DNA from: Bacteroidota bacterium
GTDB lineage: Bacteria > Bacteroidota > Bacteroidia > AKYH767-A > 2013-40CM-41-45
NCBI GenBank assembly: GCA_016720935.1
Contig: JADKJP010000005.1
Span: 392,488-456,487 of the forward strand
Direction of reading: 5' to 3'
DNA: 64,000 nucleotides
In this document: positions 17,408 through 26,370 of the stretch, one piece after another
How positions within the stretch are numbered: the stretch's first letter is position 1
Layout: the number at the start of each line of letters is the position of its first letter
Program-made: the position numbers and the translations under genes
Notes under the pieces: generated by a model
What the model saw: the letters and a program-made list of their open reading frames with translations, nothing else
What the model was told of the DNA's origin: nothing
Database searches by the model: none

Positions 17408-19030
17408 TTAATCCATTATTATTATTTTGCCCTGCCACGATAAAGCGCCACAGTTGATTCTGCCATAATAAATTCCATCAGATAATCCTTTAAGCTGAAT
17501 TTTCCCATTGGGCACTCCGGTAATATCATGAACCAGCACAATCTCCCCATGCACATCTGTCAGGATAAATTGTGCAGGATTATTTGTAAATGAATTATCA
17601 AAATTATAATACAATGCGTTTGTAACCGGATTCGGATAGACGCTGCCGGTCAAAGAAAAATCAAGATCATTAACATTCATGAGTGTAGAACAAATTGTGG
17701 TGTCAGCGCTTCCGTGGTTTTCCGGCAGAGGCAATGATGAAACATTTATAATCAGAGTGTCAGCAACGGTTGGTCCTGAAATTATATTAATGGTGCTTGG
17801 CAGTCTTCTGAAAACCGGATTCAGTTGATTACAATTGCCACCCGGGTCCAGTGATGATATTTCAACAGCGATATCAAACCAACCGGTAACTGAATAATCC
17901 GTAATTCCACTTAGCATTACCACGGAATTTTCAAGCAATTCAAAAGAATAGGCATCCTCCTCCTGTCCGGCATTTCCCCATGCCCAATTTCCAATTAAAT
18001 TACCGGATGTGTCCACCTGCATCAGCATCATGTCATTGAGTCCGGTGATGTCAACCGAGGAAGTGCTACCACAAAACAAATATGTTCCGTCTTGCAAAAT
18101 TTTCATATCAAAAGCGTGATCGTCCCCTTGCTCACCATAAGTATAAATCCATCTCATGTTACCTACACTATCTGTACGAATTAAAAGCGCGTCATTGATG
18201 ACGAGATTATCAGCATTGGTTGCTCCGGCAATTATGAACCCATGATCCTGAGTTTCCAATACACGACTCAAAGAACATTTCGAAAACGCAGGAGATGTAT
18301 TGTATTTTTTTGACCACAAGAAATTTCCAATGCTGTCAATTTTTACAAGATATACTGAACTGTAATAATTTCCCACGCGTGAATTTCCTCCTATCAGATA
18401 ACCCCCATCCGATGTTCGTTCCGCATGTATCGGTATGTCGAATTCATTGGTACCATAAGTATGGTTCCATAATACATCCCCGTTAAGATCAAGACGGATA
18501 ACCGCGAAATCATAGTCGGTCCCGTTATCTGTTTCACAAATTAAAAGGAAGCCTCCGGGAACCGAACGAATACAATGCGCGACTTCAGATCCCGTGATGG
18601 TATATCTTTTTTTCCATAATACATTTCCGGAATCGTCAATCTTGAAAACTTCGAGTTCATTGGGAAAGTTGGGCAATTTTCTGATCGTCCCACAAACCAC
18701 AAATGCGCTATCTTCGGTTGACTCAACCCAATAAAGTTCTTCCAGACTTGCAGAGCCAACAGTCTTGCTCCACAGTACATTTCCACTGCGATCCAATTTT
18801 AGTATATAATTATCCGATGTGTCTAGGGTTCCCGAACCAAAGCTTTCTGTAGACCCTACAATGATTACATCTCCGTCTTTTGTAACTGTGCTGTTGTATG
18901 CATAATCATTGTTTCCACCTCCAAAGTTTTTTGTTATGCTTGATAATTGAGCACTCGTTCGATTAAATTGTATCAATAAAGTGACAACCAAAAGAGTTTT
19001 GAATACGGAAGAATTGATGAATGGGCTCAT
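17408..19030 (-). CDS. T9SS type A sorting-domain protein with propeller-like repeats
   Basis: The 540-residue protein has a signal peptide (ending TSAQL near residue 28). It carries seven or so repeats of about 50 residues with the pattern DGGYLIGG-S...YLVKIDSIGNFLWSKKY, typical of a beta-propeller of the same kind as the products of the genes at 56274 and 59407. The T9SS domain occupies the C-terminus (SVYPNPVTNALYY onward), so the protein is predicted to be secreted or anchored on the cell surface. ATG at 19030 fits the signal peptide. It shares the terminator at 17341-17377 with the dehydrogenase gene. Ligand or enzyme activity is not recognisable. Confidence 0.85.
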   Translation of the reverse strand: MSPFINSSVFKTLLVVTLLIQFNRTSAQLSSITKNFGGGNNDYAYNSTVTKDGDVIIVGSTESFGSGTLDTSDNYILKLDRSGNVLWSKTVGSASLEELYWVESTEDSAFVVCGTIRKLPNFPNELEVFKIDDSGNVLWKKRYTITGSEVAHCIRSVPGGFLLICETDNGTDYDFAVIRLDLNGDVLWNHTYGTNEFDIPIHAERTSDGGYLIGGNSRVGNYYSSVYLVKIDSIGNFLWSKKYNTSPAFSKCSLSRVLETQDHGFIIAGATNADNLVINDALLIRTDSVGNMRWIYTYGEQGDDHAFDMKILQDGTYLFCGSTSSVDITGLNDMMLMQVDTSGNLIGNWAWGNAGQEEDAYSFELLENSVVMLSGITDYSVTGWFDIAVEISSLDPGGNCNQLNPVFRRLPSTINIISGPTVADTLIINVSSLPLPENHGSADTTICSTLMNVNDLDFSLTGSVYPNPVTNALYYNFDNSFTNNPAQFILTDVHGEIVLVHDITGVPNGKIQLKGLSDGIYYGRINCGALSWQGKIIIMD

Positions 19031-19132
19031 AACGTTTTATACTTCGCACTAAGAAAAGTAAAAAACAGCGTTGCTATTATTAATTCACACTATTTAACAC
19101 GAACACTAAGATGAAAAAACAGAAGCTTTGTT

Positions 19133-19171
19133 AAAAAACCCATTCAGCCGAATAAAAAAGGCTGAATGGGT
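19133..19171 (-). terminator. Intrinsic terminator of the head-GIN gene
   Basis: A 12-bp stem, ACCCATTCAGCC (19138-19149) with GGCTGAATGGGT (19160-19171) and a 10-base loop, is followed on the minus strand by a run of Ts (complement of 19133-19137). It lies about 45 bases past the stop of the gene at 19215. Confidence 0.85.
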
Positions 19172-19214
19172 GTACTAAATCGAATAAAATGAAAACCCGA
19201 ATCACAAATAAAAA

Positions 19215-19922
19215 TTATTGATGAATCACATTACCTGAGCCGACGATGTGTGTGACTAACCCGGGCGAGCCGGTAAAGTATACATTGCCGCTTCCACTGA
19301 TTGTCACATCAAGATTATCAAAAGCGCTTACCTCACAATCTCCGGAACCGGACACTGTCACTTTTGTGTTTTTACTTTTTAAATTATAACTGCGCACATC
19401 TCCTGAACCGGAAATGGTATGCTCAGCGTAAACTGAAGCACCACTCAATAAAATATTTCCGGAACCGGAAACTGTGGTACGAACATCCATGGTATCCAGA
19501 GCAAGATCTACTTTTCCTGAACCGCTCAGACTCACATTCATCACACTTCCATTAAGAGTTCCTCTGCTCACAATTGTACCGGAACTCCTCAATTCAACAG
19601 TATTGTAAAGTGGCGAATGTACAGTAACCGTTACCCCATTATGATCATAACGCTGTCTGTAATCACTGAAACGAATAGACAGGCGGCCAGCCAGTACTTC
19701 TGTTTCGATTTCCGGAAGAATATTATCCTCGCCATACATTTCAATAAAACTATTTCCATCCTGGACCAGATTCACTCTGAAATTTTCATCAAGCTCTACT
19801 TTTGTAAAAGCAGGTAGCTCTCTTTGCACAGTTGTAAAATTGCCTGACCCGTTCAATTCCTTTTTGCAAGAGGAAAATGCGAGAATTGTAAAGAATAAAA
19901 TTGCAGTCTTAATTGTTTTCAT
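19215..19922 (-). CDS. Head-GIN domain lipoprotein (DUF2807)
   Basis: The 235-residue protein starts with a lipoprotein signal peptide whose lipobox is FSSC. The mature part begins SGNFTTVQRELPAFTKVELDENF, the usual head-GIN entry. It then forms a right-handed beta-helix-like ladder of SGSG turns (LSGSGKVDL, VSGSGNILL, ISGSGDV, VSGSGDCEV, ISGSGNVYF), the DUF2807 signature. Members are surface or periplasmic lipoproteins of unknown role, thought to bind other envelope components. A GTG at 19946 would add eight residues, but ATG 19922 begins the signal peptide. It is followed by a strong terminator and is divergent from the GNAT gene. Confidence 0.88.
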   Translation of the reverse strand: MKTIKTAILFFTILAFSSCKKELNGSGNFTTVQRELPAFTKVELDENFRVNLVQDGNSFIEMYGEDNILPEIETEVLAGRLSIRFSDYRQRYDHNGVTVTVHSPLYNTVELRSSGTIVSRGTLNGSVMNVSLSGSGKVDLALDTMDVRTTVSGSGNILLSGASVYAEHTISGSGDVRSYNLKSKNTKVTVSGSGDCEVSAFDNLDVTISGSGNVYFTGSPGLVTHIVGSGNVIHQ

Positions 19923-20097
19923 TGTGTGGGGTGGTTTTATGGCCACAAAAATGAAATGTATCCCCCCAACCTGTTCTGGAATTTGCTCGAAACGTAGAAA
20001 ATTATGTTTGAAATGCTGTTTTTTGCCGATCGACCCGAATCCGGAAATAGCTTATTTTAGCACATCTTTGAGTTTTAACTCAAATCACCATGAGTCA

Positions 20098-20541
20098 ATG
20101 ATAGAAATCAGAGAAGCAACAATTCATGACATTGATCAAATCGCGTTTCTCTTCGATCAATATCGTATTTTTTACAAAAAGACTTCCGATCCGGAAGGGG
20201 CAAAAAAATTTATATCTGATCGATTTAATAAAAAGGAATCTGTAATTTTTATTGCAGTTGATACAATCCAAATTATCGGATTCGTTCAATTGTATCCTCT
20301 TTTTTCCTCCACACGAATGAAAAGACTTTGGCTTCTGAACGACTTGTTCGTTTCTTCCGAACACCGGGGTTTAGGTTATTCTGTGCAATTGATAGAAAAA
20401 TGCAAATCCTTTTGTCTCGAAACAGGAGCTTGCGGTTTAATTCTTGAAACTGCGATTGATAATGCAATTGGAAACAACTTGTACCCCGGAACCGGCTTTA
20501 CACTTGACAAAGAGTTTAACCGGTATTATTGGGACGTGTGA
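20098..20541 (+). CDS. GNAT family N-acetyltransferase
   Basis: The 147-residue protein matches the GNAT fold: first strand MIEIREATIHDIDQIAFLFDQYR, the central WLLNDLFVSSEHRGLGYSVQLIE segment holding the acetyl-CoA-binding motif (here HRGLGYS rather than the more usual RGxGxG), and a C-terminal LETAIDNAIGNNLYPGTGF. The acceptor substrate is unknown. The open frame extends upstream to 19840, but that part overlaps the start of the head-GIN gene and is not family sequence; ATG 20098 is where the GNAT domain begins. It is monocistronic, followed by a TlpA-like gene that has its own promoter. Confidence 0.88.
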   Translation: MIEIREATIHDIDQIAFLFDQYRIFYKKTSDPEGAKKFISDRFNKKESVIFIAVDTIQIIGFVQLYPLFSSTRMKRLWLLNDLFVSSEHRGLGYSVQLIEKCKSFCLETGACGLILETAIDNAIGNNLYPGTGFTLDKEFNRYYWDV

Positions 20542-20602
20542 TAATTGAACGGAAATTTCTAACTATGATTTTCAAAAAATAAATTCAGCAGCCCTATTTT
20601 CT

Positions 20603-20610
20603 TAAATTTG
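20603..20610 (+). promoter_or_regulatory. -7 promoter box of the TlpA-like gene
   Basis: TAAATTTG is an exact TAnnTTTG box ending five bases before the ATG at 20616, predicting a leaderless or nearly leaderless transcript. Confidence 0.6.
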
Positions 20611-20615
20611 TTTTC

Positions 20616-21815
20616 ATGAATAAATACCTTCTCATTGTTTTATTGTTCTGCAGTCAATTTACCAAAGGACAAATCCTATCCGGAATGTGGAGAGGGGAAA
20701 TTGAGCTAAACGACTCTACAGTTTTACCTTTTAATTTTCAGGCATTCAGTCGGAATCTGGACATTATGAATGGTGAAGAACGAATTCATGTCAAAGACAT
20801 CACCGTAGTCAACGACTCCGTTTTAATTCAACTTCCGGTTTTCAATTCTGAGTTTCGATGTAAAATGACAGACAAAACTCTCCGGGGATATTTTTTCAAT
20901 TACACACGAAAAACTAACAACATCCTGTCATTTAATGCCACACAAAATTTATCTTACCGTTTCACTGAGCACCCTGTTCCACCTCGTTCCAATCTTAGTG
21001 GTCGCTGGGAAGTTATATTCGACGATGAAGATCCTGGGTCAAAAATGGCTGTAGGCATTTTTCAGCAACACGAAAATTCTCTTACCGGTACTTTTCTGAC
21101 AACAACGGGCGACTATCGTTATCTCGAAGGGGAAGTATCTGGAAATAAACTATCATTGTCAGCCTTTGATGGCTCTCATGCTTTTCTCTTTTATGCTACG
21201 ATCCTTGAGAATGGAACCTTGCGCGGCGATTTTTATTCGGGATCCCATTTTCATGAAACCTGGAGCGCTTTCCGTAATGATAGTGCGGAACTTCCCGATG
21301 CAGAATCACTCACGTTTATAAAACCGGGATATGATAAGTTGAATTTTAAATTTCCTGATGAGAATGGCGACTCTATCTCAATAAGTGATTCACGATTTCA
21401 AAACAAAGTTGTAATTGTAACACTCACTGGAACCTGGTGTCCAAACTGTATGGATGAGACGAAATTTCTGGTTGATTTTTATTCACAATACAGATCAAAA
21501 AGCGTTGAAATTATAGCACTCGATTTTGAAAGAGTCCTCGATTCCGCATCGGTAAAACGCAGTATTGATAAATTAAAAAAACAAATGGGAGTTGAATATC
21601 CGGTTTTGTTTGCCGGCACAAATGACAGAACATCCGCAGCCAAAAGCCTGCCAATGCTAAATCACATTCTAGGCTATCCAACTACAATTTTTATTGATAA
21701 AAAAGGAAATGTTAGAAAAATTCACACCGGATTTTCCGGACCTGCAACCGGCAATGATTATACTCGGTTCAAAGAATCATTTATTCGGTTCATTGACAAA
21801 TTAATTGCAGAATAA
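20616..21815 (+). CDS. TlpA-like thiol-disulfide oxidoreductase
   Basis: The 399-residue protein has a signal peptide (MNKYLLIVLLFCSQFTKGQ). An N-terminal beta-rich domain of about 220 residues precedes a thioredoxin fold of the TlpA/ResA type with the redox motif WCPNC at residues 274-278 (Cys275, Cys278) and the cis-Pro region LGYPTTIFIDKKG. Such periplasmic proteins reduce or isomerise disulfides, for example in cytochrome c maturation. The gene is not next to cytochrome genes, so the target is unknown. The N-terminal domain is not one I can name. The start is supported by the signal peptide and the adjacent promoter box. Confidence 0.86.
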   Translation: MNKYLLIVLLFCSQFTKGQILSGMWRGEIELNDSTVLPFNFQAFSRNLDIMNGEERIHVKDITVVNDSVLIQLPVFNSEFRCKMTDKTLRGYFFNYTRKTNNILSFNATQNLSYRFTEHPVPPRSNLSGRWEVIFDDEDPGSKMAVGIFQQHENSLTGTFLTTTGDYRYLEGEVSGNKLSLSAFDGSHAFLFYATILENGTLRGDFYSGSHFHETWSAFRNDSAELPDAESLTFIKPGYDKLNFKFPDENGDSISISDSRFQNKVVIVTLTGTWCPNCMDETKFLVDFYSQYRSKSVEIIALDFERVLDSASVKRSIDKLKKQMGVEYPVLFAGTNDRTSAAKSLPMLNHILGYPTTIFIDKKGNVRKIHTGFSGPATGNDYTRFKESFIRFIDKLIAE

Positions 21816-21948
21816 TCTATCTTTCAAAGGTCGTTTATTTTACTTTTTTCAAACATATTTCCTGAAATTAATTTTCAAATGCGGATTCTTCTCAATCTTC
21901 ATTTGAGGGCAAAATAATATTTGTATCTTACGGTCATATAATCTCTAA

Positions 21949-23034
21949 ATGGCCAAGGTAACATTCAACAACAAAAACAGCGTCTTCTATGATTCTCTCA
22001 AAACCAAGGTCGATGCCTACTTCAAAACAAAAAATATAGCACGTACAGGTAATATTCATCTTTTCATAAAAACATTAGTTCTGGTACCACTGGCAGTAGT
22101 AATTTATTACACACTGCTTTTTATACAACCTTCCGTAATTCCTTCACTCCTTTTGTGTGGAGTGTTGGGACTAACACTTGCCAGTATTGGCTTTAATGTG
22201 ATGCACGATGCCTGTCATGGAAGTTATTCTTCCCGGAAATGGGTCAATGAAATTATGGGGCTCTCCCTGAATTTTCTGGGTGGAAATGCTTTTATCTGGA
22301 AAATCAAACATAACGTGATTCACCATACATACACCAATGTGGATGGTGTGGATGATGACATTGCTAAAATGCCTTTGATCAGACAATGTAGTTCACAAAA
22401 ATGGATGCCCGCTCATCGGTATCAGCATTGGTACAGCCTGGGTATTTATGCCCTGTCTTCTTTTCTCTGGATCATGCTCATGGATTACATGAAGTATTTT
22501 TCGAAGAAAGTTTACACTACTCCAATTCATAAAATTCCCGTTCGCGAACATATTATTTTCTGGGTAAGTAAAATATTATACATCGCATTTTACATCGCCC
22601 TGCCGATTTATATGGTGGGCTGGCTTCCATGGTTAACCGGCTTCTTCGTGATGCACGGAACAATGGGACTTGCACTGGCTATCGTTTTTCAGCTTGCTCA
22701 CGTAGTTGAAGATGTTTCTTTCGTCGATGCACATGCGCCTGCCGTCAAAATTGACGAAGAATGGGCAGTACATCAAATTCGTACAACGGCTGATTTTGCT
22801 ACTGATAACAAACTTATTTCCTGGCTTCTTGGTGGTTTGAATTTTCAAATTGAACACCACCTTTTCCCGAAAATCAGCCATGTGCATTACCCGGCTATTC
22901 GCGCGATCGTAAAAGATGTTTGTGATGAGCATGGTTTACGACACGTCGACTATCCAACGATGGGTTCAGCGATCAATTCCCACTTCAGATTCATGAAGTC
23001 ACTTGGGCAAAACGAAACCAGGGTGCTCGCTTAA
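21949..23034 (+). CDS. Fatty acid desaturase (membrane di-iron)
   Basis: The 361-residue membrane enzyme introduces a double bond into acyl chains using a di-iron centre, oxygen and an electron donor. All three histidine boxes are visible: HDACH (residues 86-90), HNVIHH (121-126) and QIEHH (300-304). The QxxHH third box places it with the front-end/linoleoyl-CoA desaturase-like group, but no cytochrome b5 domain is fused. Four or more transmembrane helices lie in two pairs around residues 38-82 and 150-240. The ATG at 21949 gives the family N-terminus. A modest hairpin terminator follows. The exact position of the double bond cannot be read from sequence. Confidence 0.9.
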   Translation: MAKVTFNNKNSVFYDSLKTKVDAYFKTKNIARTGNIHLFIKTLVLVPLAVVIYYTLLFIQPSVIPSLLLCGVLGLTLASIGFNVMHDACHGSYSSRKWVNEIMGLSLNFLGGNAFIWKIKHNVIHHTYTNVDGVDDDIAKMPLIRQCSSQKWMPAHRYQHWYSLGIYALSSFLWIMLMDYMKYFSKKVYTTPIHKIPVREHIIFWVSKILYIAFYIALPIYMVGWLPWLTGFFVMHGTMGLALAIVFQLAHVVEDVSFVDAHAPAVKIDEEWAVHQIRTTADFATDNKLISWLLGGLNFQIEHHLFPKISHVHYPAIRAIVKDVCDEHGLRHVDYPTMGSAINSHFRFMKSLGQNETRVLA

Positions 23035-23059
23035 TTGCTTACCCGGCTTTTATCGGGCC

Positions 23060-23084
23060 AATTGCCTTCTGCACTGGCAATTTT
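23060..23084 (+). terminator. Weak intrinsic terminator after the desaturase gene
   Basis: AATTGCC (23060-23066) and GGCAATT (23076-23082) form a 7-bp stem with a 9-base loop, followed by TT. Confidence 0.45.
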
Positions 23085-23153
23085 AACTTCATCATAACTA
23101 AATTCGTCAGCGGAATTTTCTTTCATTTGATCCCTTGAACTAAAATCGGGCAA

Positions 23154-26100
23154 ATGAAAAAGACATTCTTTTTATTCTTCCTTCTTCTGGCTACTTTTTG
23201 GGGGCCGGCATTTTCACAACTCAAATCCGGGAATTCTTCTTCTACTCCTCAGGTTGACAGTCTGCTTTTCAATGGACTTCATTGGAGAAATATTGGCCCA
23301 TGGAGAGGCGGACGTTCATTGGCAGTATCAGGTGTCATTGACCAGCCCAATGTGTATTATTTTGGAGCTGTTGGTGGCGGAGTTTGGAAATCGGATGATT
23401 ACGGACAAAGCTGGAACTGCATTTCTGATTCCACATTCCACAGCTCCTCTGTAGGAGCAATTAGTGTAGCTCCAGGAGATCCCAATATTCTATATGTAGG
23501 AATGGGAGAACCCGAAATGCGTGGCAATATCAGTTTTGGAGATGGCATTTATAAAAGCATTGACGCGGGACGTACCTGGAAACACATCGGACTGGAAAAG
23601 TCATTTGCAATTGCTTCCATCCTCGTACATCCTACAAATCCGGATCTGGTTTATGCTGCATGCATGGGAAATGTATTTGGAACAAATCCCGAACGCGGTG
23701 TTTTTCGTAGTAGTGACGGTGGAAAATCATGGGAAAAGATTTTATATAAAAACGATAGCACCGGTTGTATCAGCCTCGCATTTGATCCATCCAATCCGAG
23801 AACAATCTACGCTTCCTTATGGCAAGCCTGTCGAAATCCATGGTCATTGAGCAGTGGTGGTAAGGGCAGCGGTATATACAAAAGTGATGACGGAGGGAAT
23901 TCCTGGAAAAACATTAGTAACGCTCCAGGATTGCCTGTTGGGCTCCTTGGTAAAATCTTTATTTGTACAACGCCGGCGAAATCTGAAAGAGTATATGCAA
24001 GCATAGAAAATGAAAATGGTGGAATTTTTAGAAGTGATGATAACGGCGCGCATTGGACACGCACAACAGATGACAGAAATTTAAGAAAACGCCCCTGGTA
24101 TTTCAGCACCATTGCCGCGGATCCCAAAAATGCAGACGCGCTTTGGTGTTTGAATGTTCAACTTTGGAAAAGTACGGATGGCGGAATGAAATTTAATCAG
24201 ATGCCGTCAATGCATGGTGACCATCACGATATCTGGATCAATCCCAAAGATCCAAGGTACATGATTATCGGCGATGATGGAGGCGGTTACGTGAGCACTG
24301 ATGGCGGCCAGCATTATAGTGATGTGGATATTCCGACCTGTCAATTCTATCATGTAAATCTTGATAATGATTTTCCATACAATGTTTATGGGGCTCAACA
24401 AGACAACAGCTCCATCCGTATTGCAAGCGCAACGGATGGATTTTCAATCGGCAGCAATGACTGGTATCCGGTAGCAGGTGGGGAAGCCGGTTATATTGTT
24501 CCTGATCCAACCAATCCTGACATTACCTATGGCGGCGAATACGATGGAAATTTCAGTACCTACAACAAAAAGAATAATCAGTATAAATTAATTTCAGTAT
24601 GGCCGGAACCGAGTCATGGACATGGTTCCAACGAAAGAAAATACCGGTTCAACTGGACTTTCCCGATTGTCGTTTCGCCTCACGATGACAAAACCATTTA
24701 CATCACGTCTCAATTTGTGCATCGTACAAAAGATGCCGGAATGTCCTGGGAAACCATCAGTCCCGATCTCACCCGACATAAGCCCGAAACGATGAACGCC
24801 AGCGGAGGTCCAATCACAAAAGACAATACAGGAGCCGAAGCGTATGCGAATATTTTTTCGTTTGCGGAATCTCCTGTTAAGAAAGGTGTTTTCTGGACAG
24901 GAAGTGATGATGGGTTCGTAAATGTATCTGTTGACGAGGGAAAAACATGGAAAAACGTCACTCCGAAAATCCTTAATGACTACGCTTTAATCAGCATTAT
25001 CGAAGCCTCGTCATTCGATGCCGCGACATGTTATATCGCGGCGAATAAGTACAAACAAGCCGATACCAAACCGTATCTTTTTAAAACGACGGATTACGGT
25101 GCTACCTGGACACTCATTACAACCGGTATTCCTGTGAATGATTATTGCAGAGTCATCCGCGAAGACCCGAATAAAAAAGGAATCCTGTATGCAGGAACAG
25201 AACGTGGTCTATATATTTCCTTCAATGAAGGAGCAAGTTGGCAGTCTCTTCAATTAAACTTACCACTGACTCCTGTTCATGATATCCGTATTCAGAAAAG
25301 GGAAAAAGATCTTGTCATCGCTACTCACGGAAGGGCGTTCTGGATTCTTGATGACATCACTCCATTGTATCAGCTTGCAGATGCCAAAAATAAAAACGCG
25401 TTCCTGTTCAGCCCAAGAAACAGCTACCGTAAACCAGGAGGTTCCTATTTTTCTCCCTCCATGCAGGTTGGCGAAAATGCACCCAATGGATTATTGCTCC
25501 GTTATTATTTTAAACAAAAACCGGATAGCGAAATTGTGATTCGCTTTTTTGATTCAAAAGGAGACACGATCATTGCTTACTCGAGTACCAAAGATAAAAA
25601 AGGAGAACCTGTCAAGATTCAAAAAGAGTTCTATCAGGATTCCCTCATGAAACGACCGGGCTTACTTCCGGCTCAAAAAGGAATGAACGTATTTGTATGG
25701 GATCTTCGATATCCGGACGCCAAAAATATTGAAATAGGAAATAACGCTTTGCTTTCAGGTTCTCTCATTGGTCCTGTTGCAAAACCGGGAAAATATACCG
25801 CACGTTTGTATCAAAAAGATTCCCTGCTTGCCAGCACTGAGTTCACAATTTTAAAAGATCCAAGAATTTCTACTACCGACGAAGATTTTAACCTGCAATT
25901 TGATTTGCTGAAAAAAATTCGTGACAAACAAACTGAATTAAATTCTGCAATTAATACTATTCGATCGATTGTCAAAGAAGTGAATGACCAAAGTGCTTCG
26001 ACAAAAGACACTGCTGTGATCTCAAAATTAAAGTTGGTGTCCGGGCCAATGCTTGATTCACTTAAGAAAATTGAAGAAGAACTCACCCAACCCAAAGCGG

Positions 26101-26348
26101 TAACTGATTATGATCTCTTTAATTACCCGAACAAACTGAATGATAAACTAGCCGGCTTACATGATATTGTCGCTTCGGCGGACGCAAGACCCACAAACTC
26201 ATACTTCATGGTGTATGATGATCTTTCCGAAAAAATAGACAGGCAATTGAAAAAAATGGATGAAATCCTCAACGTTCGTCTCCCGGAGTTAAATTCTATT
26301 ATTGAAAAAGATAAATTATTCAATATTCGGGACCCAAGGAAAAAATAA
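23154..26348 (+). CDS. Secreted VPS10/BNR-repeat propeller protein
   Basis: The 1064-residue protein has a signal peptide (MKKTFFLFFLLLATFWGPAFSQ). It carries many Asp-box/BNR repeats (for example SDDYGQSWN, SIDAGRTWK, SSDGGKSWE, SDDGGNSWK, SDDNGAHWT, TTDYGATWT) spread over residues 55-720, the signature of a sortilin-like or sialidase-type beta-propeller. About 320 C-terminal residues form strands and then a helical, coiled-coil-like region (LQFDLLKKIRDKQTELNSAI). It is commonly annotated as a glycosyl hydrolase, but no catalytic residues can be assigned. Unlike its neighbours it lacks a T9SS sorting domain, ending DPRKK. It converges on the next T9SS gene with 22 bases between stops. Confidence 0.85.
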   Translation: MKKTFFLFFLLLATFWGPAFSQLKSGNSSSTPQVDSLLFNGLHWRNIGPWRGGRSLAVSGVIDQPNVYYFGAVGGGVWKSDDYGQSWNCISDSTFHSSSVGAISVAPGDPNILYVGMGEPEMRGNISFGDGIYKSIDAGRTWKHIGLEKSFAIASILVHPTNPDLVYAACMGNVFGTNPERGVFRSSDGGKSWEKILYKNDSTGCISLAFDPSNPRTIYASLWQACRNPWSLSSGGKGSGIYKSDDGGNSWKNISNAPGLPVGLLGKIFICTTPAKSERVYASIENENGGIFRSDDNGAHWTRTTDDRNLRKRPWYFSTIAADPKNADALWCLNVQLWKSTDGGMKFNQMPSMHGDHHDIWINPKDPRYMIIGDDGGGYVSTDGGQHYSDVDIPTCQFYHVNLDNDFPYNVYGAQQDNSSIRIASATDGFSIGSNDWYPVAGGEAGYIVPDPTNPDITYGGEYDGNFSTYNKKNNQYKLISVWPEPSHGHGSNERKYRFNWTFPIVVSPHDDKTIYITSQFVHRTKDAGMSWETISPDLTRHKPETMNASGGPITKDNTGAEAYANIFSFAESPVKKGVFWTGSDDGFVNVSVDEGKTWKNVTPKILNDYALISIIEASSFDAATCYIAANKYKQADTKPYLFKTTDYGATWTLITTGIPVNDYCRVIREDPNKKGILYAGTERGLYISFNEGASWQSLQLNLPLTPVHDIRIQKREKDLVIATHGRAFWILDDITPLYQLADAKNKNAFLFSPRNSYRKPGGSYFSPSMQVGENAPNGLLLRYYFKQKPDSEIVIRFFDSKGDTIIAYSSTKDKKGEPVKIQKEFYQDSLMKRPGLLPAQKGMNVFVWDLRYPDAKNIEIGNNALLSGSLIGPVAKPGKYTARLYQKDSLLASTEFTILKDPRISTTDEDFNLQFDLLKKIRDKQTELNSAINTIRSIVKEVNDQSASTKDTAVISKLKLVSGPMLDSLKKIEEELTQPKAVTDYDLFNYPNKLNDKLAGLHDIVASADARPTNSYFMVYDDLSEKIDRQLKKMDEILNVRLPELNSIIEKDKLFNIRDPRKK

Positions 26349-26370
26349 ATCTGACAGGGAATTACGAATT

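Noticed and set aside
19840..20097. N-terminal extension of the GNAT protein
   Set aside because: It overlaps the head-GIN gene start on the other strand and has no family sequence; the GNAT domain begins exactly at ATG 20098.
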